Counted from the stretch's first letter, positions 42,124-52,478 are shown. The stretch is 64,000 bases of DNA from Kriegella aquimaris (GCF_900103215.1 NZ_FNGV01000001.1:186001-250000); one strand, 5' to 3'. The notes: generated by a model from the letters alone, not told the origin. Numbers and translations are program-made.

Positions 42124-43998
42124 TTAGTCGCCCGAAAGACGTACGCGAAGTGTGGTCTTACGATCTTTCATGATATATGCAGGAAGTCGTAATTCGATGC
42201 GTTTTAGGTTCTCTATTTGCCGATCCAATTCTAGTGGCGCTGGATCCAAGGAAACCACGGATACCGATATTTCGGGGTGGGATAAATTTTCCAATTTTAA
42301 TTGTTTCCCATCTTGACGGAGTATCGCCCCTCCCTTTACTATCTCCACATCGGCAATGGTAAGTAGCTGCCAAGTCACCAATTTCGTTGAATCGGAAGCT
42401 TCCAAGGTATCTTCTATTAGCAACGATGTCGGACTATCTTTTACAAACCGACGGTGCGCACTCTTAAGTTGTCCTTCAAAGGCTGCACTTAGGTCAATAG
42501 TGGTTTCTGGTTGACTACCATCTTTAAAATCTGTAATAACTGCTTTACCGTCAACTACATGATGTTGATCGTTTACGGTCAATGTACTATGACCGAAGTT
42601 GTTTTTGGTCAGAAGCGTCCAACGTTCACACTCCTGACACCTGTCCCAAAGATTAAAGCCGGTCTTTTCAAGATCGTGATAGCGCTGATTACCTGCGTCG
42701 ATGGACCAACGTACCCCGTTAAGTTCAAATACGAAGGAACCGCCATCCATATTGCCATGATTGACCGTTCCCCTACCCCCTTTTCCACCAAAATAATATT
42801 GATGGGGATCATTGGCTTCTGCTCTAAATATTACGATGGGATTATCACCTTCTCCTTTCCAGGCCAATGGGGTTTCTTGATCTTCTTTTTCTTTATACTG
42901 GGAAATCCATACCAATCCGGCACCGGCATTTCTAGCTAATTTTCCCATACCTTCGGCAGGTGCCAAAAAACGGTCTTCTTCAAAATAAGCTTTATTACCC
43001 GTTTTAGAGGCAAACCAAGCCAAGGTAATATCGCCTTGCTCACTACGTTTATCCCCGCAATCGGCAAAATTATAATACCAACCTGAAGGAGCATTACTGA
43101 GTAACCTGAAGTTGGCACTCTCCATTAAGGCAGGAAATTCGGCCAATCCGAAATCGGTATCGAATGCACTTTCAAACATAGCGGCAGTAAAAACGGTAAA
43201 AGAAGTACCATAAGACCAATAGGTGGACCCTTCAGGGTAAACACCATCAGGACCATATGATACAAGTGCCTGAGGCATACTGTCTAATGCCCTGCCAATA
43301 GTCTTTGCTGCCAATTCAGGGTTTTTATCGGCCGTTACTATGGAGGCAGCTATCATACCGCCATGGCACACCTGGTTCCAGTTATTGTTACCGCCTACCC
43401 AGCCGGTATTTCCTTTTTCATTATAACTAGGTTTAATTCCTTTTTCGATTAGTGCGGTTTGAGCTAGTTCAACCGTGCTAGAAGGCAACGCCTCACCGGC
43501 CCAATCAATACCGAACGCCACGGCCATAGCCATTTCCGCTACGTCAAGGTAATGTGAGGGGTTCCAATCCGAGAAATTACAGACCGCTTTTAGTTCTTCA
43601 TCGATTCGTGCTAGAATAACAGGATCTTTTTCGATACGATAGACCATCCCCAACATATTCATACGATACAACATTTCTCTTGAGACATGAAGCAATCGTC
43701 GGCCCTCTAGTTCTCTAACCAATAATGGTTCTTTTTGAATTTCAACGGCGTTTGCCTGTATCGCCTTGTACAAGTTTTGAACGACGGGATCCGATTTCAG
43801 TTTCTTTTTAAGATTTTTTTCAATTTTGGGATTCAATACTAATTTTGGACCCTCTTTTTTTAGTTTTTTCTGCAGGTACTGTACACTTATCGGATTCTGT
43901 AGTTTTGGCAGATTTGCGGTAACCTCCTCTTGTGCTAGCGATATTTTTACAGTTACGAAACATAATAATGATAATAGGTAGACTTTTTTGAATGGCAT
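42124..43998 (-). CDS. Heparinase II/III-like polysaccharide lyase, secreted
   Basis: 624 residues. A signal peptide is followed by an (alpha/alpha) toroid with GNTGWVGGNNNWNQVCHGGM (about residue 200) and GVYPEGSTYWSYGTSF (about 255, candidate catalytic Tyr), then the heparinase II/III C-terminal beta-sheet domain with GRGTVNHGNMDGGSFVFELN, RWSIDAGNQRY and STLTVNDQHH. Members cleave uronic-acid-containing polysaccharides by beta-elimination; the exact PL family cannot be set by eye. It lies downstream of susC and susD but behind a strong terminator, so it has its own promoter or is partly uncoupled. Confidence 0.8.
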   Translation of the reverse strand: MPFKKVYLLSLLCFVTVKISLAQEEVTANLPKLQNPISVQYLQKKLKKEGPKLVLNPKIEKNLKKKLKSDPVVQNLYKAIQANAVEIQKEPLLVRELEGRRLLHVSREMLYRMNMLGMVYRIEKDPVILARIDEELKAVCNFSDWNPSHYLDVAEMAMAVAFGIDWAGEALPSSTVELAQTALIEKGIKPSYNEKGNTGWVGGNNNWNQVCHGGMIAASIVTADKNPELAAKTIGRALDSMPQALVSYGPDGVYPEGSTYWSYGTSFTVFTAAMFESAFDTDFGLAEFPALMESANFRLLSNAPSGWYYNFADCGDKRSEQGDITLAWFASKTGNKAYFEEDRFLAPAEGMGKLARNAGAGLVWISQYKEKEDQETPLAWKGEGDNPIVIFRAEANDPHQYYFGGKGGRGTVNHGNMDGGSFVFELNGVRWSIDAGNQRYHDLEKTGFNLWDRCQECERWTLLTKNNFGHSTLTVNDQHHVVDGKAVITDFKDGSQPETTIDLSAAFEGQLKSAHRRFVKDSPTSLLIEDTLEASDSTKLVTWQLLTIADVEIVKGGAILRQDGKQLKLENLSHPEISVSVVSLDPAPLELDRQIENLKRIELRLPAYIMKDRKTTLRVRLSGD

Positions 43999-44038
43999 TT
44001 GGTATTCGCTTTAAATTAAATGGATAACGCTAAAGTCG

Positions 44039-44074
44039 TAAAAAAAACAAAGCCATCGAATGAAGATGGCTTTG
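44039..44074 (-). terminator. Rho-independent terminator of the susCD operon
   Basis: Minus-strand stem CAAAGCCATC with its perfect complement, a 7-base loop and a run of T's after the stem. It lies 23 bp past the susD stop. Confidence 0.9.
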
Positions 44075-44096
44075 TCTTTATAAATAATACATTCTG

Positions 44097-45872
44097 TTAC
44101 CAACCAGGGTTTTGACCTAGGTCTGGGTTTTGGGAAATTTCAGATAGTGGAATAGGCCACAAATAATGTTTGTTCTCATCAAATTGAGGTGTAGCCCAGT
44201 CAGAGTCACCAAAAGGATCGATATAGGTTTTACCAGAATCTGGATCTACGGCTGTTTTAACCGTTGCACCTTCATAACGTGCTTCGGCCGCTGCATCCCA
44301 GAGAAGCCCCAAATCTTTCTTCGCTAATTTCGAACCTTGTTTCCAGCGTCGAAGGTCGTCATAACGGAAACCTTCCATAAACAATTCAACACGACGCTCT
44401 CTTCTGATTTCGACAAGCAATGGTGATATGCCGTCACTCGTATAGCGGGGATCGACCGGTACATTGGCCATGTCAAGATGTGGCATGCCCACACGGTCCC
44501 GTAAAGCATTGATAGTAAGATCAATATCTGTCTGCGTAATCGAACCCAATTCAGCAACCGCTTCTACATAATTTAGTAAGGCTTCGCCCAAACGTAACGT
44601 AATGGCAGGTGTCCAAGATGTATTGTACGATCGATAAGCGGCTGCAACATCGTAAACTTTTATAATCTGATAACCCGTTGCGCTCTTTTCACCACCTACC
44701 ATACCGGTGACACGAGGGTAGACAAAGTCGCCGCTGTTGCCAAAATTGTAAAACTCCCGATCCTCAGGGTGTAAAATGGTTTGTCGTAGTCGGGGGTCCC
44801 TATTTACAAAAACATCTTCAATAGTAGCGTCTCCGGCATAATCGGTTGATAATGTTATAGGTAACCCATCTGTGCACAGATAATCTTCAACCATACTTTT
44901 GGTAGCTCCACCATTATACCCTCTCCAATACGACATTACGTGGTTCGTATATTGTCCCGGATCATATTTTCTCCAAAGAATAACTTCTGGGTTGCCATCA
45001 AGGTCTAATTGACGGTGATAGGCATTATAGTCATGTTCGGGATCACCAGTGCTATATAATGAATAACCGCCATTGTCGATAAGTTCCTTAGCTGCATTTG
45101 CAGCTTCGGTAAGCCACATATCACTATTGCTACCGCCATGGTATTTTTGCCAAGTGCCCTCAAAAAGGCAGATTCGTGACTTGACCAATAATGCCGCCCA
45201 TCGGTTCAAACGACCATGATTGCCTCCATCACCCCAGGATTCAGGAATGTTTGCTACAGCAAAATTTAAATCTTCCAATACGTTTGTCATAACCTCATCA
45301 CGTGGTGTTCTGGTACTATTTAATTCTTCGGAGTCAGTTGCTAATTCTTCATCAACCCAAGTGATGTCACCGAATTTTGATACCTTGTCGGCGTAGAACC
45401 ACCCTCTAAAAAGACGCGCTTCTGCTCGATATTTATCCTTGATTTCTTCGGAAACATTGGCAAGATCGTACTTCTCCAAACCAATATTTAAGGAACGTAA
45501 AAAGTTCCATCCGGAGTAACCATACCATTGGGCACCATCGGGCACTACATGAATGCCTGCTCGCAAAGAACGATACCTATCATGTCGGCTATGGTTTGCT
45601 ACGATGTTATCGGAAGCCTCATCCAGATACCAAATGCCATATTTATGACTATTAAAACCATCTGCATGACCCATCATTGGGGGTACTTCATGGTCTTGCC
45701 TTGCCATGTTATAGAAGTTATTATTATACACCTGTAGGTCACTTTCGGTGGCCCAAAATGTACCATCACTTACGCTGTCTAGTGGTGTTCTTTCCAAAAA
45801 GTCATCATTGCAGCCGAGCAAAAGAAGTATAGCTGCAAACCACATTATATTTTTAATTCTATTAGTTTTCAT
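44097..45872 (-). CDS. susD: SusD/RagB-family nutrient-binding lipoprotein
   Basis: The ATG at 45872 gives MKTNRIKNIMWFAAILLLLG and lipobox LLGC (Cys21); the longer frame adds 14 unsuitable residues. SusD features: DDFLERTPLDSVSDGTFW, LQVYNNNFYNMA, RAEARLFRGWFYADKVSKFG, LRLGEALLNYVEAVAEL and RRERRVELFMEGFRYDDLRRWK, with YLWPIPLSEI at the end. It binds the glycan at the outer membrane together with SusC, 19 bp upstream. Confidence 0.95.
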   Translation of the reverse strand: MKTNRIKNIMWFAAILLLLGCNDDFLERTPLDSVSDGTFWATESDLQVYNNNFYNMARQDHEVPPMMGHADGFNSHKYGIWYLDEASDNIVANHSRHDRYRSLRAGIHVVPDGAQWYGYSGWNFLRSLNIGLEKYDLANVSEEIKDKYRAEARLFRGWFYADKVSKFGDITWVDEELATDSEELNSTRTPRDEVMTNVLEDLNFAVANIPESWGDGGNHGRLNRWAALLVKSRICLFEGTWQKYHGGSNSDMWLTEAANAAKELIDNGGYSLYSTGDPEHDYNAYHRQLDLDGNPEVILWRKYDPGQYTNHVMSYWRGYNGGATKSMVEDYLCTDGLPITLSTDYAGDATIEDVFVNRDPRLRQTILHPEDREFYNFGNSGDFVYPRVTGMVGGEKSATGYQIIKVYDVAAAYRSYNTSWTPAITLRLGEALLNYVEAVAELGSITQTDIDLTINALRDRVGMPHLDMANVPVDPRYTSDGISPLLVEIRRERRVELFMEGFRYDDLRRWKQGSKLAKKDLGLLWDAAAEARYEGATVKTAVDPDSGKTYIDPFGDSDWATPQFDENKHYLWPIPLSEISQNPDLGQNPGW

Positions 45873-45891
45873 AGTATATATTTTCTTTTGA

Positions 45892-48800
45892 TTAAAAGGA
45901 TACATTGACTCCAAAAGTGATTATTCGCTGTAAATAGTATTCTTGCGTCACGGTAAATATCGATTCGGGATCTAGCGGTTTATGCATTTTCGTAGATTCC
46001 CATAAGTTTTGACCTGATAGGTATAACTGGCCCTTGCTCATACCTAAATCTTCAAGTAATGTACTCGGCAGATTATAACTTAGCGTAACATTTTTAAGTC
46101 GTATATAAGCGGCGTTTTGAACATAACGCGATTGTGGTAAAATATTACGTTTGTCAGAAGTACCGATCAATGGTTTTGCAAAATATGCATTCGGATTATC
46201 GGGGCTCCATGATTCCGTTAGATAGTACTTCTCAACAAGGTTGGCGTTGTTCGGGTAAAAGGCATTCCAGTTACCGTTGCTCGGTAGGTAATCTCTAAAC
46301 AGCCCCTGAAAAAATAAATCTAATGACCAATTTTTATATTTGATATCGGGGTTGATTCCAAAGGAATAACGTGCCGTCTCATTCCCAATTACTTTACGGT
46401 CACCTGAATTTCCAAGCGTTGAACTTCCGCTATCTATTTTACCATCACCGTTTAAATCAGCATACTGCATATCACCTGCCGACCAGTTGTTTCCAATAGG
46501 AGATTGATCCGGTGCAGCGGCCACCTCGGCATCTGTTTGAAAAATACCAACGGTTTCATAACCCCAAATTTCACCAAGTTTTTGACCTACATAAAACTCT
46601 GAAAGTGCTCCCTCTGGATTAATATATTTAGTGATTTCCGATTGGCTGTCAGACAAGGCAAGATTTAAGCCCCAACGGCCATGATCTCCAAAGGTATCTC
46701 GCCATGTAAGGGAAAGTTCCCAACCTTTGGTTCGCAAATCTGCTGCGTTGAAAGCTGGTCCATTTGTGCCCAAAATACCTGGGTATTCAATTGACATCAA
46801 CATGTCTTTCGTATCACGGGTATAAAAATCCGCATTAATGGCAAGCTTGTTTTTAAACAGTGACAAATCCACTCCGAGGTTCTTTGATTCTACAGTTTCC
46901 CACGTTAAGGTCGGACTCACTAGACCTCCTGGACTGACATAGGGCGTTCTTCCTGAACCTAAAATATATGGCGATGTATTTGAATTTAAGCTAGAAATGT
47001 AAGGGTAATTTCCGTACTCTTCTTCTACTGCTTGGTTACCCAAAGACCCCCAAGAACCACGTATCTTAAATTGATCCAACCATCCGCTTGCGTTCTCCAT
47101 AAAGGATTCTTCTGAAACAATCCATCCCGCAGAGAACGAAGGGAAGAAACCAAAGCGATCATCGGTAGGGAAACGGGAAGTGCCATCATAGCGACCATTG
47201 GCTTCAAACAGGTATCGGTCCTTATAAATATAATTAAAACGATAGAAAGCACCTCTTAGAGAAAAGTCAGATTCATTCCCACCCGTAGTTTGAGCCCCAG
47301 TGGTGGCACTTATATTGGTAATTAAAGGGGTTATCAGAGTTTGGGCACGAGCAGAAAAGTAACGCTTATGTCCCCATTCTTGGTTAAAACCGATCATGGC
47401 TTTAACAAAGTGGTCTTTCTCGGTACGATCTGCATTAAATTCGTATTCCGCAAAGGCATTAAAAACATAATACTCGTTACGGTCATTGTTTTCCTCAATA
47501 AAATCATTACCGCTAAGACCATTGGTAAGTATAGGATCTGCATTAAGATCGGTACTTACGATTTCAATTTTACTGGCAACTTGCTTTTCATTTCTGTTAA
47601 AGCTATTGTATGAGAAATTACTTCTGATTTTTAGCCCTGGAGCGGGATCTAAAGTAACTCCTTGGGTCAACCAAAGATCACCAGCGACAAAGGTATCTCG
47701 GCCACCATCTTCCAAATAAGGAAAAAAGGTACCAAAATATTTACCGATTAGAGGCTCGTAGGTTGCACGGTCACCCGGTGTTTGGTAGTACGGTAAATCG
47801 GGAAATTCTAGCGGCGTTATTGCTGTAACCCTAGCTACCGTATTAATGTTAACATCCCAATTGTAAAAGTGCGGTTTATCGCTATTTTGATTGTTATACA
47901 CAATTTTAGAATCTAGATTCAGCCAGTCATTGACCTGATAATCGGTCTTCATCAAGATGTTATAACGACTAAACTTCTCATTTTTTTCGGTATTATTAAT
48001 ATAGCCCGTTTTACTCAGATAACCAAAAGAAACATAATAAGACGCCTTTTCGGTAGCGCCACTTATACTAAAGTCATACGTCTGTTGGGGACTAAAATCG
48101 GCTATTGCTTTATTGTTATAATCGTTATCACCATAAAAGCGTAAATTACCGTTAACCACATCCCAAGCATTTTCGAATGTTGGATTCTGAGAATAGCGAA
48201 GTGTACCTGCTACGAATTCATCGTCATACCTTGGCTGTCCACTAGTGTTAACCGTAGCTTTGTTAATATATGTAACCAGATCATAGGGGTCGGTTACTGG
48301 ATCGATATGAAATATCGGTTTCGCATACGATTGTTGGGTACTGAAATTAATGGTTGTTTTACCTGCTCTTCCTTTTTTTGTTTCTACCAAGATTACCCCA
48401 AAAGCCCCCCTTGCACCGTAAACGGCCGCTGCAGAGGCATCTTTAAGTACGGAAACACTTTTAATATCGTTCGGATTGATACGTTCCAAATCCATAGGCA
48501 CCCCATCCACCAATATTAAGGGACTTCCACCATTAATTGAGGTGAAGCCTCTAATGTTAAATTCGGCAGATTCGGTAGGATCCCCATTTCTTATCGAGAT
48601 ATTAAGGTTGGGAACGACCCCCTGTAACCCTTGCCCTGCAGAGGTAATGGGCCTGTTCTCGAGGCGCTCTGCGTCGGCAATACCCACCGAACCTGTCAAG
48701 TTCTTCTTTTTCTGGGTACCATAACCTACAACAACAACTTCTTCGAGTTGACCGGCATCGATAGGTAGACTTGCGTTCACAGTGGATTGTCCTCCAACGG

Positions 48801-49119
48801 CTATTTCGGTTGTTGTATACCCTATATAGCTAAATATCAAAACGGCATCGGAAGCCACCTCAATCGAATAATTACCATCAAAATCGGTGACGGCACCGGT
48901 TGATGTTCCTTTTACAACGACACTTGCACCTGGTAAGGGAATGCCGTCCTCATCTGTGACCGTACCATTTACAATCGATTGTATTTTTTCCGATAAAGAA
49001 CTTGGTTCATTTAAATCCGCATGAGCGAATGTAGTTGGAATGCCCATCGAAAAAAGCAAAACAGGCAGAAGAAAGCCCGTCGCTTTTGGCATCAGTTTTT
49101 GTAAGCGATTTTTCATCAT
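45892..49119 (-). CDS. susC: SusC/RagA-family TonB-dependent outer membrane transporter
   Basis: 1075 residues. Signal peptide, then a carboxypeptidase-regulatory-like domain (VNGTVTDEDGIPLPGASVVV, about 48-125), the SusC signature EEVVVVGYGTQKKKNLTGSV before the plug, SPLILVDGVPMDLERINPND and SVLKDASAAAVYGARGAFGV in the plug, and a 22-strand barrel ending ITFGVNVSF. It imports oligosaccharides with the SusD partner. No hybrid two-component sensor, ECF sigma or anti-sigma gene is adjacent, so its regulator is elsewhere. Confidence 0.95.
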   Translation of the reverse strand: MMKNRLQKLMPKATGFLLPVLLFSMGIPTTFAHADLNEPSSLSEKIQSIVNGTVTDEDGIPLPGASVVVKGTSTGAVTDFDGNYSIEVASDAVLIFSYIGYTTTEIAVGGQSTVNASLPIDAGQLEEVVVVGYGTQKKKNLTGSVGIADAERLENRPITSAGQGLQGVVPNLNISIRNGDPTESAEFNIRGFTSINGGSPLILVDGVPMDLERINPNDIKSVSVLKDASAAAVYGARGAFGVILVETKKGRAGKTTINFSTQQSYAKPIFHIDPVTDPYDLVTYINKATVNTSGQPRYDDEFVAGTLRYSQNPTFENAWDVVNGNLRFYGDNDYNNKAIADFSPQQTYDFSISGATEKASYYVSFGYLSKTGYINNTEKNEKFSRYNILMKTDYQVNDWLNLDSKIVYNNQNSDKPHFYNWDVNINTVARVTAITPLEFPDLPYYQTPGDRATYEPLIGKYFGTFFPYLEDGGRDTFVAGDLWLTQGVTLDPAPGLKIRSNFSYNSFNRNEKQVASKIEIVSTDLNADPILTNGLSGNDFIEENNDRNEYYVFNAFAEYEFNADRTEKDHFVKAMIGFNQEWGHKRYFSARAQTLITPLITNISATTGAQTTGGNESDFSLRGAFYRFNYIYKDRYLFEANGRYDGTSRFPTDDRFGFFPSFSAGWIVSEESFMENASGWLDQFKIRGSWGSLGNQAVEEEYGNYPYISSLNSNTSPYILGSGRTPYVSPGGLVSPTLTWETVESKNLGVDLSLFKNKLAINADFYTRDTKDMLMSIEYPGILGTNGPAFNAADLRTKGWELSLTWRDTFGDHGRWGLNLALSDSQSEITKYINPEGALSEFYVGQKLGEIWGYETVGIFQTDAEVAAAPDQSPIGNNWSAGDMQYADLNGDGKIDSGSSTLGNSGDRKVIGNETARYSFGINPDIKYKNWSLDLFFQGLFRDYLPSNGNWNAFYPNNANLVEKYYLTESWSPDNPNAYFAKPLIGTSDKRNILPQSRYVQNAAYIRLKNVTLSYNLPSTLLEDLGMSKGQLYLSGQNLWESTKMHKPLDPESIFTVTQEYYLQRIITFGVNVSF

Positions 49120-49473
49120 AATAAATTAAGTTAGTTTAAAAAATAGTTGAGATACTCTGGTTGCACTTGTAGTTCATTTGTTCCCGAAATTTATACAATA
49201 TCCTAATTGTCACTAATATTGAATTGCCAAACAACAGCTATATATTTTTAACAGCTCTTAATTTTTGCTATCATTTGGTATTATATTAGAATGAAAAGGA
49301 CCTAAAAATTATCAGTTAACAAATTTTTAACTTTTCGAAGATAGGTATAGATTTTAAATAAAAAAACAAAAAAATCTTTTTTGTATTTATTATAAAGCAT
49401 CAGGCCCTTAAAAAAAACCTGTATTGAGCAACGATTAAAGGGCTTGACAAAAAAAGGGATCATACCTATAGAA
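49120..49473. other. susC leader and upstream region
   Basis: An AT-rich intergenic stretch that must carry the susC promoter. The best -7-like match is TAAATTTC (two mismatch positions), not convincing. No ORF or RNA is recognised. Confidence 0.35.
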
Positions 49474-49560
49474 ATGTCCCTCTCACGTCCACTTGTGAGG
49501 ATATTCTTATTGGATTATTACAAAAAGAAGAAAATTACTCAGGATCAGACCTATCCCCTT
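49474..49560 (+). pseudogene. Possible N-terminal remnant of a tyrosine recombinase
   Basis: The ATG at 49474 opens a frame that reads VRIFLLDYYKKKKITQDQ then TYPLKVKLTG, which resembles the arm-type N-terminal domain of Bacteroidetes integrases (FxLDxRxKKxxGxYPLKLRVT). It then runs into the tail of the LLM gene on the other strand and no catalytic domain follows. The similarity is short. Confidence 0.3.
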
Positions 49561-50593
49561 AAAGTGAAATTGACTGGGGTTCACTTTGATTCTCTTTCAT
49601 TATTTCTGAAAAAATTTGGAAAGATTTTATTCGTTCTTCCTGATTGTAAATATGGGAAACTACCATCAGCTCGTTAACTCCGGTTTCCTCTATAAAAGAC
49701 TGAGTTCTTTTACCCACCGTTTCCTTACTCCCCACGAAGGCATATTTCAACATACGTTGAAAAGCTGGGTCTTGGGAAATTTGTCGCAATTCAGGGGTCA
49801 TTTCAATGGGAGCCTTAAGATAATCCATTAGACCGGTCATCACGCCTACCATCAGACGTAACATTGAAGTTGATATTCGCTCGGCCTCAGCATCGGTATC
49901 GGCAGCAATAACATTGATGCAAGCCATGGTATAGGGGGCCTCCAAATATGCCGAAGGTTCAAAATTATTGTAATAAATATGCAACGCTTCGAATAAATGT
50001 GTGGGGGCAAAATGACTTGCGAACACATATGGCAATCCTTTTCTAGCTGCTAAGTGCGCACTATCGGTACTTGAACCCAATATATATAACGGAACGTCTA
50101 CGCCCTCGGCCACCGTTGCTCTCACTTTGGAACTCCTGTTTTCTTTTGAAAAATACTTTTGAATTCGCCCAACTTCTTCGGGAAAATTATACACCGCCTG
50201 CGTTCGGTCTGAACGGATAGCCTGAGCCGTGAGTTGGTCGGTTCCTGGAGCTCTTCCCAAGCCGAGGTCAATACGTTTGGGATATAACGAACCGAGGGTG
50301 CCGAATTGTTCGGCGATGAGTAAGGGAGAATGATTTGGCAACATAATACCGCCAGATCCTACGCGTATGCTTTTAGTACCCCCGGCGATATGGCCAATCA
50401 ATACTGAAGTGGCAGAACTGGCAATGCTGATCATATTATGATGTTCGGCCAACCAAAATCTAGAATACCCAAGTTTTTCTGCTTCTTGAGCCAGTTTAAG
50501 GCTATTGTTAAAGACATCGATCAGTTCAAAGCCCTCACCTACTGTAGCCAACTCTAATATAGAATATGGAATTTTTTCACTTTGTTTCGTCAT
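49559..50593 (-). CDS. LLM-class flavin-dependent monooxygenase
   Basis: The ATG at 50593 is used; the longer frame begins with TTG. The protein (344 residues) follows the luciferase-like pattern of the MsnO8/YwcH group: YSILELATVGEGF, EKLGYSRFWLAEHHNM, SIRVGSGGIMLPNHSPLLIAEQFGTLGSLYPKRIDLGLGRAPGTD. It probably uses reduced flavin; the substrate is unknown. It is a single gene. Confidence 0.9.
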   Translation of the reverse strand: MTKQSEKIPYSILELATVGEGFELIDVFNNSLKLAQEAEKLGYSRFWLAEHHNMISIASSATSVLIGHIAGGTKSIRVGSGGIMLPNHSPLLIAEQFGTLGSLYPKRIDLGLGRAPGTDQLTAQAIRSDRTQAVYNFPEEVGRIQKYFSKENRSSKVRATVAEGVDVPLYILGSSTDSAHLAARKGLPYVFASHFAPTHLFEALHIYYNNFEPSAYLEAPYTMACINVIAADTDAEAERISTSMLRLMVGVMTGLMDYLKAPIEMTPELRQISQDPAFQRMLKYAFVGSKETVGKRTQSFIEETGVNELMVVSHIYNQEERIKSFQIFSEIMKENQSEPQSISL

Positions 50594-50753
50594 AAGTATA
50601 CTCAATTTATTACGGTATTGATTTGGTCGTAATAGGTGTCAAAATCTTAATCATGGAAATACTAAAATAATTCTTAAAGTTTTACAATTCGAATGACCTG
50701 ATATTCCTCGAATATTAAAATCATCGCATTAGGTTGGTCAGCTAAAAAAGTCT

Positions 50754-51311
50754 TTACTCCTCCTTTGAAATTTTAGAAACCTTACCCTGATACCGAATTG
50801 GAAATCGCTGTGAACTGTTGACGTTGAAAGTACTTGATAAATTAGGCATTAAAATGGCCCGAACCGTGAAATTTTCAGCCTTTCGTCTTATCTTAAAACT
50901 TATTTCGTACCGCTTTGTTTGTTCATCTTGAGAGATTTCATAATCTTCAGGTACTCCTTCAAATTGAATATTACCGTTATCACTATCATAGCCACCACCC
51001 ATCTGTCGTTCACCAAAATAAGGCAAATAAGCTGATACACTATCACCTTCTATGCGCAAATAATTGGAATTCCCAATTAAGTTGATATGACCTGCATTGC
51101 TGCCAGGGCCCATTAGACCGGCGTTAGCAACACTGTTCAAGCTAGATGTTGCCAGTGGAGAAGCCCAATCGGATACGATTTCAAAGGATTTGTTGGCCAT
51201 TAAGTCATCCAATTGTTGGCTTTGAGCTTGAGAAACCGTTTTCTTTGAATGTGAGCCACAACTCATGACGGCGATTGCCGTGAATAATAGTAGTACTTTA
51301 GTTTTCATCAT
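50754..51311 (-). CDS. DUF4251 lipoprotein
   Basis: 185 residues with a lipobox VMSC (Cys18), then SFEIVSDWASPLATSSLNSV, DSVSAYLPYFGERQMGGGY and YEISFKIRRKAENFTVRAIL, which define DUF4251. The family is specific to Bacteroidota with no known role. It is a single gene. Confidence 0.85.
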   Translation of the reverse strand: MMKTKVLLLFTAIAVMSCGSHSKKTVSQAQSQQLDDLMANKSFEIVSDWASPLATSSLNSVANAGLMGPGSNAGHINLIGNSNYLRIEGDSVSAYLPYFGERQMGGGYDSDNGNIQFEGVPEDYEISQDEQTKRYEISFKIRRKAENFTVRAILMPNLSSTFNVNSSQRFPIRYQGKVSKISKEE

Positions 51312-51536
51312 TGTTATCTTTTTAAGCTACCTTAATTTAATCATATTCCAGGTATTTGTTTTTAAAATTTTCCTAAAGTTCACGAACAGTCTTTTGGTGG
51401 CATAGAAAGAAAGAGAATCGGTTTCGATTTGCAACAAAATGATAAAAGAGCTTTTGTGAAAATCGATTGGCTATACTTCAAACCTTTGAGCTTTTACATT
51501 TCCCGATATTTGACTCAATAATTTGCAAACATTGGT

Positions 51537-51544
51537 TACTTTTG
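51537..51544 (+). promoter_or_regulatory. -7 promoter element TACTTTTG for the secreted TIM-barrel gene
   Basis: An exact TAnnTTTG match on the plus strand, 19 bp upstream of the ATG at 51564. A TTTG at 51509-51512 is 24 bp upstream, slightly long for a -33 box. Confidence 0.5.
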
Positions 51545-51563
51545 GAACTGAACCCAATGACTT

Positions 51564-52436
51564 ATGAAAACCATGTTTACTACCACCGCCAAGTTCGTAA
51601 TTGCTATATTTTTTTTAGTTGGAACATTAACGGGAGAGGCTCAAAAGAAATTTGGAGGACTGGCACTTTATACGGTTCGCGATGATATGGGAACCAATGT
51701 CAGAGCTACGTTACAGGCCGTGTCGGATGCAAATTATAAAAATATTGAAGCGGCAGGGTATGCTGATGGCAAATTTTACGATATGACTCCAAAGGATTTC
51801 AAACAACTTCTCAAGGAATTGGATTTGCGACCTATCAGTTCCCACCAAGCTACGGTTACCTTGGAAAATGCAGACGCCATGATCGCCGATGTAAAAGCTG
51901 CGGGGTTCAAGTATTTCGTAATTCCGATACCACCGATGGGGCTTTTCAAGTATGACCAAACCAGTCAATCTATGGGTATGACCGGTGGTGCCGCCAATTT
52001 GGCCAACATAATCAACACGATAGGAAAAAAATGTAAAGCCGCTGGTTTGAAATTATTATATCATAACCATGATTTTGAATTTAAAAAGGATAAGGATGGT
52101 ATTGTGCCCATTGATTATTTGTTAGAACACACCGATCCTAAATATGTCAATTTTCAAATGGACCTTTATTGGGTAACCAAAGCAGGTGCAGATCCTGTAC
52201 AGTATTTCGAAAAATACCCGGGACGCTTTAAAATATGGCATGTTAAAGATATGGACGACCAAGGTCGGTTTGCTCCTGTTGGAAATGGAAATATTGATTT
52301 TTCAAGAATTCTTGCACATAAAAAACTATCGGGAATGAAGTATTATATGGTTGAACAAGACAAAACCTTTACAATGAAGCCCCTAGAGGCGATAAAGGTG
52401 AGTCATAAAGCCCTCCCTAAAATTGGCTTCCATTAA
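51564..52436 (+). CDS. Secreted xylose-isomerase-like TIM-barrel protein
   Basis: 290 residues with a signal peptide ending in LTGEAQ, then a sugar phosphate isomerase/epimerase barrel: GGLALYTVRDDM, YKNIEAAGYADGKF, KLLYHNHDFEFKK (His/Glu metal ligands), VNFQMDLYWVTKAGADP, RFKIWHVKDMD and YYMVEQDK. Export makes a cytoplasmic phosphate-sugar isomerase unlikely. Secreted relatives occur with DUF1080 and Gfo/Idh/MocA proteins in 3-keto-glycoside breakdown, and both are present in this window (60501, 61254). Confidence 0.8.
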   Translation: MKTMFTTTAKFVIAIFFLVGTLTGEAQKKFGGLALYTVRDDMGTNVRATLQAVSDANYKNIEAAGYADGKFYDMTPKDFKQLLKELDLRPISSHQATVTLENADAMIADVKAAGFKYFVIPIPPMGLFKYDQTSQSMGMTGGAANLANIINTIGKKCKAAGLKLLYHNHDFEFKKDKDGIVPIDYLLEHTDPKYVNFQMDLYWVTKAGADPVQYFEKYPGRFKIWHVKDMDDQGRFAPVGNGNIDFSRILAHKKLSGMKYYMVEQDKTFTMKPLEAIKVSHKALPKIGFH

Positions 52437-52478
52437 ATTTACCTAGAAAATTAAAATAGCGTGATTAATTTAGAGTTA

